Source: Adlercreutzia equolifaciens (GTDB lineage: Bacteria; Actinomycetota; Coriobacteriia; Coriobacteriales; Eggerthellaceae). Taken from it: DNA of 64,000 nucleotides. The stretch covers positions 186,001 to 250,000 of the forward strand of contig NZ_JARFIK010000001.1 in NCBI RefSeq assembly GCF_029076695.1, in the 5' to 3' direction. The notes under the pieces were generated by a model. It was not told where the DNA came from. It made no database searches and was given only the letters and a program-made list of their open reading frames with translations. Numbering within the stretch: position 1 is the first letter of the stretch; the number at the start of each line of letters is the position of its first letter. Positions 1 to 7,943 of the stretch are shown here, in pieces. A program made the translations under genes and the position numbers.

Positions 1-621
1 GGCCGCCACCGCGGGAGCCTTCTGCGGAACGACGACGCCTTCCCCTTCCGCGTCCAGAACGGGCTTCAGGCCGATAACCGCCGTGATGCTCTTCGTGGGC
101 ACCAGCATGTTCGCCGCCGTGGTGCGCAGGCCCAGGGCGCGATCGGCTCCGCAGGCGGCAAGAAACGCCGGCTGGCACGTCAGGGGCAAGTCGCCATAGC
201 CCGGACTGTAGCGGCTCGTGGCGGTCAGCCCGCGGGCGGCGGCCTCTTCGACAATGAGACAAGTCAGACGGTTGGCTGCCTGCTCTACCAGCGACGAGGC
301 ACAGGCATCCACCAGCAGGCCGTCCGTTGCGCTCAGGGCCGACTCGCGGCGCAGCATCAGCTCGCTTTCCGGCCCCAGGGTAGCGGCCATGAGCACCACT
401 TCAGGGTAGCCGTCCACGTGGGCGGCAAGGTCATGGCCCGTCAGGAACAGGCGCGCATCCTCCCAGGGCAGCGTCTGCCACACGCCGCGCGGCCTTAGCT
501 CGGCCTCGCAGAGGGCGGCTGCTCGTTGGATGCGGGCAGCCAAATCGGGCCCGAGCGCCTGACCGCGATGGCCCAGGAAGGCCAGGGCTTCGTCGATATC
601 AACCTGAGCCGTCAGCTCCAT
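1..621 (-). CDS. Methionine synthase activation-domain protein (partial, C-terminus off window)
   Basis: The minus-strand frame is open from an ATG at 621 to the window edge (207 codons); an SD-like AAAGGA lies upstream. The translation has an SRYSPGYGDLPL segment near residue 150 and a following TTAANMLVPTKSITAVIGL segment. These are characteristic of the activation (reactivation) domain of cobalamin-dependent methionine synthase, which binds S-adenosylmethionine and supports reductive remethylation of Co(II)-cobalamin. No corrinoid-binding or homocysteine domain precedes it, so this is a stand-alone activation-domain protein, expected to work with a separately encoded MetH. It lies 82 nt downstream of metF on the same strand and is probably cotranscribed with it. 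The missing C-terminus prevents a length check. Confidence 0.82.
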   Translation of the reverse strand, partial: MELTAQVDIDEALAFLGHRGQALGPDLAARIQRAAALCEAELRPRGVWQTLPWEDARLFLTGHDLAAHVDGYPEVVLMAATLGPESELMLRRESALSATDGLLVDACASSLVEQAANRLTCLIVEEAAARGLTATSRYSPGYGDLPLTCQPAFLAACGADRALGLRTTAANMLVPTKSITAVIGLKPVLDAEGEGVVVPQKAPAVAA

Positions 622-703
622 GGTGTCCTTTCTTGGGTTGCCTTCGCCGTGCTGCCGCGCTGCCGGAAAAACAACGGGCGGCCGCCTTGGCGAGGGCCCT
701 CCG

Positions 704-1660
704 TTACTTGGTCGCGTGCAGCGCTGCGGCGGTCACCGCCGCGGCGCCCGAAAATGCTACCACGTCGCCGGCATCCGCCAGTGCCGGGCGCAGGCCGGCC
801 GCCGCCACCGCTGCGGCCGCGGCCTGGGCAATGTCGGGCTGGTTCATGGCGTACACGTGCAGGCCGTCCACGCCGTGGCGCCCCAGGTCAACCAGCTGGC
901 GACAGGCATACTCGATGCCCGCTTGGCGCAGCGAGACAGGGTCGTCCTCATACTTCGCCAGCAGCTTGATAATAGGCGCCGGCAGCGAGCTTCCGCACAG
1001 GAACACCATGCGCTGGATTTGCGACTTCCCCAAAAACGGCATAATGCCACAGGTGATGGGCGCCTCCACGCCGGCCGCCTGGGCCGCCTCGCGGAAACGA
1101 TAGAAGTCGTCGTTGGTGAAGAACAGCTGTGTCACAAAGAAATCGGCGCCGGCCTCGTATTTCGCCTTCAAGTGCTCGATGTTCTGACGCGGATCCAAGC
1201 AGTCGATATGCCCCTCGGGGTAAGCCGCCGCGCCCACGCAAAGGCCGGCCTCCTTCAGCAGGGGAATCAAGTCGCAGGCGTAGCGGAAATCCGCCGGCTC
1301 CTGGCCGTCGATCAGATCGCCGCGCAGGGCCAGCACGGTGCGCACCCCGGCCTCTTGCAGCTCCTCAATGGCCGCCTGGGCTGTTTCGCGCGTGGCATTG
1401 ACACAGGTGAAGTGCGCCACAGACGGAATCGCGGCCTCGTCTTGCACCAGCTGGGCAATGGGGACCGTCTGCCCCGCGTTGCCGCTGCCGCCGGCCGAGC
1501 ATGTCACCGACACGAAGTCGGGTCGCGCCTGGGCCATGCCGCCCACTACCTCGCGCGCCGCATCCAGAGTCAGCTGTCCTTTGGGCGGAAACATCTCCAC
1601 CGAAAACGGCAGCGTACCGCAAACGTGGCAGTCTTCAAACACCTGGGCGACGGTTTTCAT
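704..1660 (-). CDS. metF: 5,10-methylenetetrahydrofolate reductase
   Basis: A 318-residue cytoplasmic flavoprotein that should reduce 5,10-methylene-THF to 5-methyl-THF, the methyl donor for methionine synthase. Family landmarks are SVEMFPPKG near residue 20, LALRGD near 112, YPEGH near 147, and KYEAGADFFVTQLFF followed by CGIMPF in the second half of the TIM barrel. The ATG at 1660 is preferred because the in-frame upstream extension to 1735 is Arg/Lys-rich and unlike the family. The protein is about 20 residues longer than E. coli MetF because of an Ala-rich C-terminal tail. The downstream gene encodes the MetH activation domain, so the two form a methionine-cycle unit. The divergent phosphoesterase shares the 200-bp upstream region, which has an AT-rich island at 1764-1773. 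Confidence 0.95.
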   Translation of the reverse strand: MKTVAQVFEDCHVCGTLPFSVEMFPPKGQLTLDAAREVVGGMAQARPDFVSVTCSAGGSGNAGQTVPIAQLVQDEAAIPSVAHFTCVNATRETAQAAIEELQEAGVRTVLALRGDLIDGQEPADFRYACDLIPLLKEAGLCVGAAAYPEGHIDCLDPRQNIEHLKAKYEAGADFFVTQLFFTNDDFYRFREAAQAAGVEAPITCGIMPFLGKSQIQRMVFLCGSSLPAPIIKLLAKYEDDPVSLRQAGIEYACRQLVDLGRHGVDGLHVYAMNQPDIAQAAAAAVAAAGLRPALADAGDVVAFSGAAAVTAAALHATK

Positions 1661-1765
1661 GGGGGGCTTCGGCTTTCTCTTTCTCGAACATAATTGGGAA
1701 ACCAAGACCTTGAGGCCAGGGCGGCCGTTACGCAACCACTATCCTCAAGACTGGATACAACCGTT

Positions 1766-1771
1766 ATTATA
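1766..1771 (-). promoter_or_regulatory. Candidate metF -10 element in divergent spacer
   Basis: A perfect TATAAT on the minus strand in the only AT-rich island of the metF/phosphoesterase spacer. No convincing TTGACA-like -35 is visible at 16-18 bp, so the call rests on the -10 alone. The reverse orientation (TATTAT) could equally serve the divergent phosphoesterase gene. Confidence 0.35.
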
Positions 1772-1861
1772 AAGAGAAGCGGCAAAGGCGAAACGACGGC
1801 TTTGCCCTGCGGTTATGCAAAAGACCAAAGGATGGCCATCGGGCCAGGCGAAGGAGCATCC

Positions 1862-2380
1862 ATGACGCGCATCGGCATTCTTTCAGACACCCACGGTTCC
1901 CTGGATCCGAAGGCCTACGCCGCCCTGGCCGACTGCGATGCCATCATCCACGCCGGCGATATTTGCGGGCCCGCCATCTTACGCGAACTGGAAACCTTGG
2001 CGCCGGTCACTGCCGTGCTAGGGAACAACGACTTCGACGAATACGGGAGCGCCGTCAGCCATTTCGCCCACCCCGTCATCGACGGCGTGCGCTTTTTGGT
2101 GGGCCACAAGCCCGGCGACGTGCGCATCAGCTTCTCGGGCTCGGCGGCGCTGGCCCCCGGCGATCCGCTGCCCGACGTGATCGTTCACGGCCACACCCAC
2201 GTGCCTCGCCTGGTAGCCGGTCCCGACGCGCGGCCGGCCAGCATCCTACTGTGCCCCGGTGCCGTATACCGCCCCCGCAGCGAGTACGGGCGCACCCTGG
2301 CAAAGATGGACGTGGAGAACGGCCGCATCCTGCGCACGGTCATCGAGGACCTCAACGGCAAGGTGCTGTTTGAGAAATAG
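1862..2380 (+). CDS. MJ0936/YfcE-type metallophosphoesterase
   Basis: A 172-residue small calcineurin-like phosphoesterase. Metal-binding motifs occur in the expected order: GILSDTHG at residues 4-11, HAGDICG, GNNDFDEYG, and HGHTHVPRL near residue 118. The ATG at 1862 has AAGGAG at 1851-1856; an upstream in-frame start at 1694 would add 56 residues unlike the family. The family hydrolyses phosphodiesters, but the physiological substrate here is unknown. The gene is monocistronic, divergent from metF and convergent with the dmsC-like gene, whose stop lies 13 nt away. Confidence 0.9.
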   Translation: MTRIGILSDTHGSLDPKAYAALADCDAIIHAGDICGPAILRELETLAPVTAVLGNNDFDEYGSAVSHFAHPVIDGVRFLVGHKPGDVRISFSGSAALAPGDPLPDVIVHGHTHVPRLVAGPDARPASILLCPGAVYRPRSEYGRTLAKMDVENGRILRTVIEDLNGKVLFEK

Positions 2381-2393
2381 CGCGACGGGGTTG

Positions 2394-3260
2394 CTAGACC
2401 CCCAGCCCCACGGTGAGATGGCTCATGTAAAAGGTAAAGCGCATAACGAAGATGCCCGCCAGCACCAGCAGCGACGCTGCCACCAGGGAGCGCACCGTGA
2501 GGTCGCGACCCACGGAGCGCCAGGCCACCGCCAAACCGGCGGCTGCCAGCAAGGCGAAGACCACCACACAGGGGATGAAACCAGGTACGAGCGATGAAGC
2601 CGACACCAGCTCGTTAGCCATACCGCTTAACTGCGCCCCAATGACCAGGTACACACCCGTGTTGGCCACCAGCGCCACGGCAGCCACGGCCACCAGCAAG
2701 CGGCCCTGACCGGGACCATGGCCCCGATAGCCCGCGGCAGCAAAACCCAGCAGCGTGATAATGGGGCCGCCTACCAGGGAATTCAAGATCAACGCCACCG
2801 GTGTCAGCGGCAAACTCCAGGTAATGATGGTGTCCACCTGATAGGCGAAGGCCATCGACACCACAAACAGCACAATGGCCACGTCCACCGCCGCCACCAG
2901 TATGCGCTGCAGCCAGCGACGCGGCGTTTCAGCGAAGGCGTAGAGCCAGTACATACCCGCCAGCGCCAAAAAGACCACAGCGCAGAACACCTCAGTGGAA
3001 AGCGGGCTGCGCCCCACCCCGGTAAACACATACAGAGCGTTGGACGGATTCCCCAAGTGCGTGGCCGAGGCAATAAGCCCCACCATGGCAATGGCCAACG
3101 GCAGGCACGAGTACTGGTCAAGGCGCCGGCGATCGTCCTCGTTCACGCGCCCCAGCAGCACCGGCAGGCTCATGAGCAGATAGCCCACGGCTCCCGCCGG
3201 CGCCAAGGTGGTGAACAGCACCAGGGTGATCTCGTTGAAGGCAATGGAGAACCCGTCCAC
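2394..3260 (-). CDS. dmsC: DmsC-like membrane anchor subunit
   Basis: A 288-residue polytopic membrane protein with about eight hydrophobic segments, starting MDGFSIAFNEITLVLFTTLA. This size and the short N-terminal tail match the DmsC family, which anchors the catalytic/ferredoxin dimer of DMSO reductase-type enzymes and takes electrons from menaquinol. It is the last gene of the operon, starting 7 nt after the chaperone stop. The annotation rests on topology, opening motif and operon context; no heme ligands are expected in this family. Confidence 0.85.
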   Translation of the reverse strand: MDGFSIAFNEITLVLFTTLAPAGAVGYLLMSLPVLLGRVNEDDRRRLDQYSCLPLAIAMVGLIASATHLGNPSNALYVFTGVGRSPLSTEVFCAVVFLALAGMYWLYAFAETPRRWLQRILVAAVDVAIVLFVVSMAFAYQVDTIITWSLPLTPVALILNSLVGGPIITLLGFAAAGYRGHGPGQGRLLVAVAAVALVANTGVYLVIGAQLSGMANELVSASSLVPGFIPCVVVFALLAAAGLAVAWRSVGRDLTVRSLVAASLLVLAGIFVMRFTFYMSHLTVGLGV

Positions 3261-3267
3261 GACGCAC

Positions 3268-3969
3268 CTAACGGTAGAAACGCGGAACCGTTACGTCCAG
3301 CTGGCGCTCCTGCTGCAGCCCCTCGAGACTCCGGCGCGTCAAACGGGCCAAACCCTCGTAGAAAGGGTGCTCGGCGGCCTGCTCGAGCTGCTCCAGGTAA
3401 TGAGGTGCCCAGGTGAGCAGATGATCGGCCGCGTACTCGTCCACCAACTCGGGACGCTCTTGGACCAGAAAGGACAGCATGGCCAGCATCAGGCCGATGT
3501 GATCTTCCGGCGTGCGCTCGTCAGTAATGCGCTCGATACCGTGGTCGCGCATCCAGGCGCGCAAATCCAGAGTGCTCTCGCCGAAGATGACGCACTCGTG
3601 ATCGGTGTAGACCGACCCCCACGGGGGTGCCACCAAACGGCCCGGCCCCACAAACAGGCGGCGATAGGCCCACATCAGGTCCTCGTCGTCAATGCCGGCA
3701 GCCAGCCCTTCCTGCATATGGCGCAGCGCAGAACGCGCCTCCTCGGTATCGACGAAGGGCCAGTCCTCTCCCGCCGCCTCGGCGTCCAGCGCTGCCAGGG
3801 CCTCGAAGGATGCGCGGGCATCGCCGGTATGGGGATCCTCCAGGAAAAACGGCGCCAGGGCCGTACCAATGAAGAGGACGTCGTCCAAATCCGTACCGGC
3901 AACGGCAGCTTCCACTGCCGCGTTCTCTTCGGGCTCAAAGTCCCCGTTCGAAGTTTGCTCCGTGGTCAC
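3268..3969 (-). CDS. TorD/DmsD-family redox enzyme maturation protein
   Basis: A 233-residue soluble, acidic, helical protein. It carries the TorD-family pattern YRRLFVGPGRL-APPWGSVYTD near residues 100-120, followed by E-DHIGLMLAMLSFL. Such chaperones bind the twin-arginine leader of Mo enzymes and hold them for cofactor insertion. A GTG at 3969 is chosen over the ATG at 4038 because GAGAGGAAG sits just upstream, and because the longer N-terminus would run through a stem-loop. The gene lies between the second ferredoxin gene and dmsC in the DMSO-reductase-like operon and probably serves the catalytic subunit at 5511-7943. Confidence 0.88.
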   Translation of the reverse strand: MTTEQTSNGDFEPEENAAVEAAVAGTDLDDVLFIGTALAPFFLEDPHTGDARASFEALAALDAEAAGEDWPFVDTEEARSALRHMQEGLAAGIDDEDLMWAYRRLFVGPGRLVAPPWGSVYTDHECVIFGESTLDLRAWMRDHGIERITDERTPEDHIGLMLAMLSFLVQERPELVDEYAADHLLTWAPHYLEQLEQAAEHPFYEGLARLTRRSLEGLQQERQLDVTVPRFYR

Positions 3970-3992
3970 GTTTCTTCCTCTCTGTTCTGGGC

Positions 3993-4081
3993 TTGCCGAG
4001 GCTCGTCGGGCTGCGTCTTTGGCGCAAGCCCAAGCCATTTTTCTGCGCCGGACCTTTTCGCAGCCCGACGAGCTTCAGCAA
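3993..4081 (-). promoter_or_regulatory. Large intercistronic stem-loop between dmsB-like gene and chaperone gene
   Basis: Arms 3993-4015 and 4059-4081 match at 21 of 23 positions when folded, with a perfect 15-bp core (4001-4015 GCTCGTCGGGCTGCG against 4059-4073). A second inverted repeat, GGCGCA/TGCGCC, is nested in the loop at 4021-4049. The element starts 8 nt after the dmsB-like stop and ends 24 nt before the chaperone start. There is no U-tract. A role in mRNA processing, partial termination or 3' protection is inferred. Confidence 0.6.
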
Positions 4082-4089
4082 ACCCGCAT

Positions 4090-4716
4090 CTATACGATTT
4101 CACGCAGGTTGAGCACGGCACCATCGCGCGCCACGCGCTGGGGGTCGGCCTCCACGCAGGTGGGAAGCGTAAGGGCCAGCCGCGGAGAGGTGGCGGTAGC
4201 ATCCGGCAGGGGCAGCAGGTTGCTTTCGATGCCGTAGCGTTCGACAATCTCATCCGCAGGTCCAAAGTCCAGAGCGCGACGGGGGCAGGCCTCGACGCAC
4301 ACGGGCTTCATTCCCGCCGCTACGCGCTCAGTGCAGCCGTCGCACTTCACGCTATGGCCGGCATCGCGGTCCACCTTAGGAGCGCGATAGGGACAGGACA
4401 GCGCGCAGTAGCCGCAGCCGATGCAGCGCTGCACGTCCACGCACATCAGGTCGCGCTCGTCCTTGTGCATGGCCCCCGTAGGGCACACCTGGGAGCAGGC
4501 GGGATTGGCGCAGTGGTTGCAGGCCACCGACACGTAGTACGCGAAGGCGTCGGAGGCTACCGTGCCGTCCTCGCGGCGCTCCCACGTGCCGCCGCCGTAC
4601 TCGTACACCTGGCGAAAAGCAATGTCGGGCCCTAAATCGTGCTGATCTTTGCAGGCCATGACGCAGGCTTTGCAGCCCGTGCAGCGGCGAGCATTGGTAT
4701 GAAACGCATACGGCAT
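4090..4716 (-). CDS. dmsB: DmsB-like ferredoxin subunit (second copy)
   Basis: A 208-residue protein with four [4Fe-4S] cysteine groups: CTGCKACVMAC, CNHCANPACSQVC, CIGCGYCALSC, and CDGCTE...CVEAC. It carries electrons between a membrane subunit and a molybdopterin enzyme. The ATG at 4716 has GAAGGGGG upstream; the longer ORF start at 4761 adds a non-conserved stretch. It is clearly paralogous to the next gene upstream (4860-5483), and both end in similar R-LDFG...LPLP...REI segments. Two ferredoxin subunits in one operon is unusual; one may serve another partner or an alternative complex. Confidence 0.9.
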   Translation of the reverse strand: MPYAFHTNARRCTGCKACVMACKDQHDLGPDIAFRQVYEYGGGTWERREDGTVASDAFAYYVSVACNHCANPACSQVCPTGAMHKDERDLMCVDVQRCIGCGYCALSCPYRAPKVDRDAGHSVKCDGCTERVAAGMKPVCVEACPRRALDFGPADEIVERYGIESNLLPLPDATATSPRLALTLPTCVEADPQRVARDGAVLNLREIV

Positions 4717-4775
4717 GGACTCACCCCCTTCGCTTTCCGCTTCCCCTTCAAGCGGCGCCATCGTCCCAGAAAGGC

Positions 4776-4813
4776 GTCGGCGACCCCAGAGCCGGGGCTC
4801 TTAGGTCGCCGAC
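4776..4813 (-). terminator. Hairpin between the two dmsB-like genes
   Basis: Perfect 10-bp arms GTCGGCGACC (4776-4785) and GGTCGCCGAC (4804-4813) enclose an inner AGAGCC/GGCTCT stem, giving a very stable near-continuous hairpin. Read on the minus strand it follows the first dmsB-like stop by about 46 nt and is followed only by a short TTT. It may act as a partial terminator or mRNA stabiliser rather than a full stop. Confidence 0.5.
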
Positions 4814-4859
4814 AATCCTACCATGGGAGGGATGGTCTTATCGAGATGCCAGAGAGGCC

Positions 4860-5483
4860 CTACAGAATCTCACGCTCGTTCAGGGCAGCTCCCGTGGTGT
4901 CGCCGACGGGCTTGCCGTTGCGCGGCATGGTGATCACCAGGCAGGGCTCCGTCTCGCTGGCGGCCGGCAGCGGCGCAATCTCGGCCACGTCGCCGTACGT
5001 GGCGCGCAGCTCCTCGATCTCGCCGAAGTCCAGGGCGCGACGGGGACAGGCGGCCACGCAGATGGGCAGGTTGCCCTCTTTCACCTGGTCGGCGCACATG
5101 TCGCACTTCACGCTCTTCATCTGCTCCATGTCCACCTTCGGCGCGCCGTAGGGGCAGGAGTTCATGCAGGTGCCGCAGCCGATGCACTTCTCGGGATCGG
5201 ACCACACCTGGCCGGTCTCGTCGTCCTTCGAGATAGCGCCCTGGGGGCAGTTCGCCATGCAGATGGGCTTGGCGCAGTGGTTGCAGGCGATGGAAACGGG
5301 GTAGGCGAAGGCGTCGCTCACCCAGCAGCCGGCCTCGTCCTGGGTCCAGGTGCCGCCACCGTACTCGTGGACATTGCGGAAGTTGATGTCCTCGGACAGG
5401 TCGTTCTTATCTTTGCAGGCCATGACGCAGGCTTTGCAGCCGGTGCAGCGCTGGCCGTTGAAATGAAATCCGTACTGAGTCAT
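4860..5483 (-). CDS. dmsB: DmsB-like ferredoxin subunit (first copy)
   Basis: A 207-residue electron-transfer protein with four Cys groups for [4Fe-4S] clusters: CTGCKACVMAC near residue 12, CNHCAKPICMANC, CIGCGTCMNSC, and CDMCADQ...CVAAC. It begins 27 nt after the catalytic subunit stop, with an AGGAG-type SD. Order and spacing make it the primary partner of the molybdoenzyme at 5511-7943. There is no signal peptide, as expected for a subunit co-exported with a Tat-bearing partner. Confidence 0.93.
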   Translation of the reverse strand: MTQYGFHFNGQRCTGCKACVMACKDKNDLSEDINFRNVHEYGGGTWTQDEAGCWVSDAFAYPVSIACNHCAKPICMANCPQGAISKDDETGQVWSDPEKCIGCGTCMNSCPYGAPKVDMEQMKSVKCDMCADQVKEGNLPICVAACPRRALDFGEIEELRATYGDVAEIAPLPAASETEPCLVITMPRNGKPVGDTTGAALNEREIL

Positions 5484-5510
5484 GATTTCTCCTCAAATCC
5501 GGGCCGGGCC

Positions 5511-7943
5511 TTAGGCCTTTGCCACTTCGACAAGGTTGGTGTGCTGGGGGTTGGCCTTCGCGTAGGGCGACGGACGATGGCTGGTCAGCGTGTTGATGCA
5601 ACCGCCGCGATCCACCTTGTCGCCGTTCATGTCGGCGTCGTGCCACGCGCCCTGGCCCATGGCCACCGTGCCGGGGATGATACGGGGCGTGACCTTGGCC
5701 ACAATCTCCACGATGCCGCGGTCGTTGGTAACGCGCACCGTGTCGCCATCGGCGATGTTTCGCTCCTGGGCATCGAGCGGGTTGATCCACAGCTCCTGCG
5801 GGTTGGCCTTCTTCAGCACCTCGATGCAGCCGTAAGAGGAGTGCGTGCGGCCCTTGTAGTGGAAGCCGGTCAGCTGCAGCGGATACTTCTCGGTCAGCGG
5901 GTCGTCGTAGCCCTCAACCTCGGGGCAGTACACGGGCAGCGCGTGGATGAAGTCTCCCTCGGGAAGCTCCCAGTCGGCCACGGCGTCCATAAGGGCCTGG
6001 GAGTAGATCTCGATCTTGCCGGAGGGCGTGTCGAGCGGATTGGCCTCGGGGTCGTCACGGAAGTCCTTGAAGGCCACGTGCTCGCCGTCGGGGCAGGTCA
6101 CCATGTAGATGTGCTGCTCCATCAGCTGCTCGAAGCTGGGCTGATCGGGGTCGTCGGCAGCGCCGGCCTCATAGATGTACTGCAGCCAGCCCATCTCGTC
6201 GCGACCCTCGGTGAAGGCCTCCTTCTGGCCCAGCTTGTCGGCCACGTCGCTCAGCACCGAGTACAGCGTACGGCGCTCGAACTTCGGAGAGGTAATGGCA
6301 TCGCCGGCAATGGCGTAGGCCACATTGCCCGAGTACTCGCTCTGCACGATGTTGGGCTGCTCCACGGGCATCAGGTCGGGCAGCAGGATGTCGGCGTACT
6401 TGGCCGAGTCGGTGAGGAAGGTATCCCACAGCACGATGAACTCGCACTTGGTGTCGTCGGCCAGGATCTCATGGGCATGGTTGATGTCGCCATGCTGGTT
6501 GGTCAGGCAGTTGCCGGCGTAGTTCCAGATCATCTTGATGGGCACATTCAGCTTGTCGGCCCCGCGGACGCCGTCCTTGGTGGCGGTCATCTGCTCGCCG
6601 TGGTCGATGGCGTCGGTCCAGGTGAAGGTAGCGATGGACACTTCCACTGGGTTGTCATCGGAGGGCACGCCGTAGCTGGCAGGCATGTAGAAGCTGTCCA
6701 GGTCGGAACCGGTGTTGCCGCCGTTGATGCCCACGTTGCCGGTAAGCACGGCCATCATGCAAATGGCGCGGGCCGTCTGCTCGCCGTTGCCGCGACGCTG
6801 CGGGCCCTTGCCCTGGTAGATAGCGCAGGGCTTCGTGGTGGCAATGTCACGTGCCAGCTGGGTGATGACGTCGGCGGGAATAAGGGTAATGGCCGAGGCC
6901 CATTCCGGCGTCTTCGGCGTCTTGTCCTCGCCCTTGCCGGTGATGTAGTCGCTGTAGGACAGGCCCTTGCCCTTCTTGTCCTCGGGCATGGTGCTGTCGT
7001 CGAAGCCGATGCAGTACTTCTCCAGGAAGTCGTGATTCACCAGATCCTCGGTGATCATCACGTAGGCGCAGGCGTCCACCAGGGCGGCATCGGTGCCGGG
7101 ACGAATGGGAATCCACTGGTCGGCGTGGGCCGCGGCCGTGTCCGAGTAGCGCGGGTCGATAACGATGACCTTCGCGCCGCTCTTCTCCAGACCCTCCATG
7201 TAGTGATAGGTAGGGCCGCCGCCGGACTGCTTGGTCTCGCAGCTGTTGTCGCCCCACAGCACCACCAGCTTGGAATTGGCCACGTCGGAGTTGCCGTTGG
7301 CGGCACGACCGCCGTAGAGCCAGGGCAGCGCCTGGGAGATCTGAGCGGAGCTGTAGGAGCCGTAGCGACGCAGGCTGCCGCCGTTCATGTTCACCAGACG
7401 GCTCAGGAAGCCGCCGATGTTGCCGGCGTTCACGCCCGTGGCATAGTGGCAGTACACGGCCTCGGGGCCGTAGGTATCCAGGATGCGCTGGTACTCAGAA
7501 GCGATGGTGTCGATGGCCTCGTCCCAAGAGATCTCCTCGAACTTGCCCTCGCCACGGGTGCCCACGCGCTTCATGGGGGCCTTCAGGCGATCGGGATGAT
7601 TGATCCAGCGGCGGATGGAGCGGCCGCGTTGGCAAGCGCGCAGCTGGTGGGCGCCGTACTCGTCGTTGCCGGTGTTGTCGGTTTCCACCCACTTCACCTC
7701 GTCGTCCACCACGTGGAAGCGCAGAGCACAGCGCGTCTCGCAGTTAACGGAGCAGTGGCCCCAGCAGATCTTCTCCTCGACGGGCTGGATCTCCTCGCCC
7801 GTCTCGGCCAGATCCTCGCTCTTGCCGCTCGGTGCACAGCCGAACAGCGACGTGGTGCCAAGAGCCGCAGCTCCCAGCCCAGCGAGTGCCGAGCCCTTCA
7901 CGAACGTGCGGCGCGACAGGGCGCTCTTCTCAGAGTTCGTCAT
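5511..7943 (-). CDS. dmsA: DmsA-like Tat-exported molybdopterin oxidoreductase
   Basis: An 810-residue Mo-bis(PGD) catalytic subunit. The N-terminus has a twin-arginine leader (SRRTFVKG at about 10-17) and a hydrophobic stretch ending in LFGC. An N-terminal [4Fe-4S] motif follows (CWGHCSVNCETRC plus a later C in RACQRG). SWDEAIDTIASEYQ, a long central molybdopterin domain and a C-terminal dinucleotide-binding domain ending in a SYGCIEVLKK/RVTNDRG-type barrel complete it. The ATG at 7943 follows AGAGGGAGGGA. Family members reduce DMSO, TMAO or other S/N-oxides or organic acceptors; the substrate cannot be told from sequence. It heads a five-gene operon and is divergent from a membrane LuxR regulator. 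Confidence 0.92.
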   Translation of the reverse strand: MTNSEKSALSRRTFVKGSALAGLGAAALGTTSLFGCAPSGKSEDLAETGEEIQPVEEKICWGHCSVNCETRCALRFHVVDDEVKWVETDNTGNDEYGAHQLRACQRGRSIRRWINHPDRLKAPMKRVGTRGEGKFEEISWDEAIDTIASEYQRILDTYGPEAVYCHYATGVNAGNIGGFLSRLVNMNGGSLRRYGSYSSAQISQALPWLYGGRAANGNSDVANSKLVVLWGDNSCETKQSGGGPTYHYMEGLEKSGAKVIVIDPRYSDTAAAHADQWIPIRPGTDAALVDACAYVMITEDLVNHDFLEKYCIGFDDSTMPEDKKGKGLSYSDYITGKGEDKTPKTPEWASAITLIPADVITQLARDIATTKPCAIYQGKGPQRRGNGEQTARAICMMAVLTGNVGINGGNTGSDLDSFYMPASYGVPSDDNPVEVSIATFTWTDAIDHGEQMTATKDGVRGADKLNVPIKMIWNYAGNCLTNQHGDINHAHEILADDTKCEFIVLWDTFLTDSAKYADILLPDLMPVEQPNIVQSEYSGNVAYAIAGDAITSPKFERRTLYSVLSDVADKLGQKEAFTEGRDEMGWLQYIYEAGAADDPDQPSFEQLMEQHIYMVTCPDGEHVAFKDFRDDPEANPLDTPSGKIEIYSQALMDAVADWELPEGDFIHALPVYCPEVEGYDDPLTEKYPLQLTGFHYKGRTHSSYGCIEVLKKANPQELWINPLDAQERNIADGDTVRVTNDRGIVEIVAKVTPRIIPGTVAMGQGAWHDADMNGDKVDRGGCINTLTSHRPSPYAKANPQHTNLVEVAKA

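Noticed and set aside
1694-1861. N-terminal extension of the phosphoesterase
   Set aside because: The extra 56 residues precede a strong SD and the family start, and look like untranslated leader.
4001-4073. Hairpin arm sharing 12 nt with the initiator tRNA D/anticodon region (possible integration site)
   Set aside because: The match is short and lies inside an intercistronic stem-loop; there is no integrase or tRNA end nearby.
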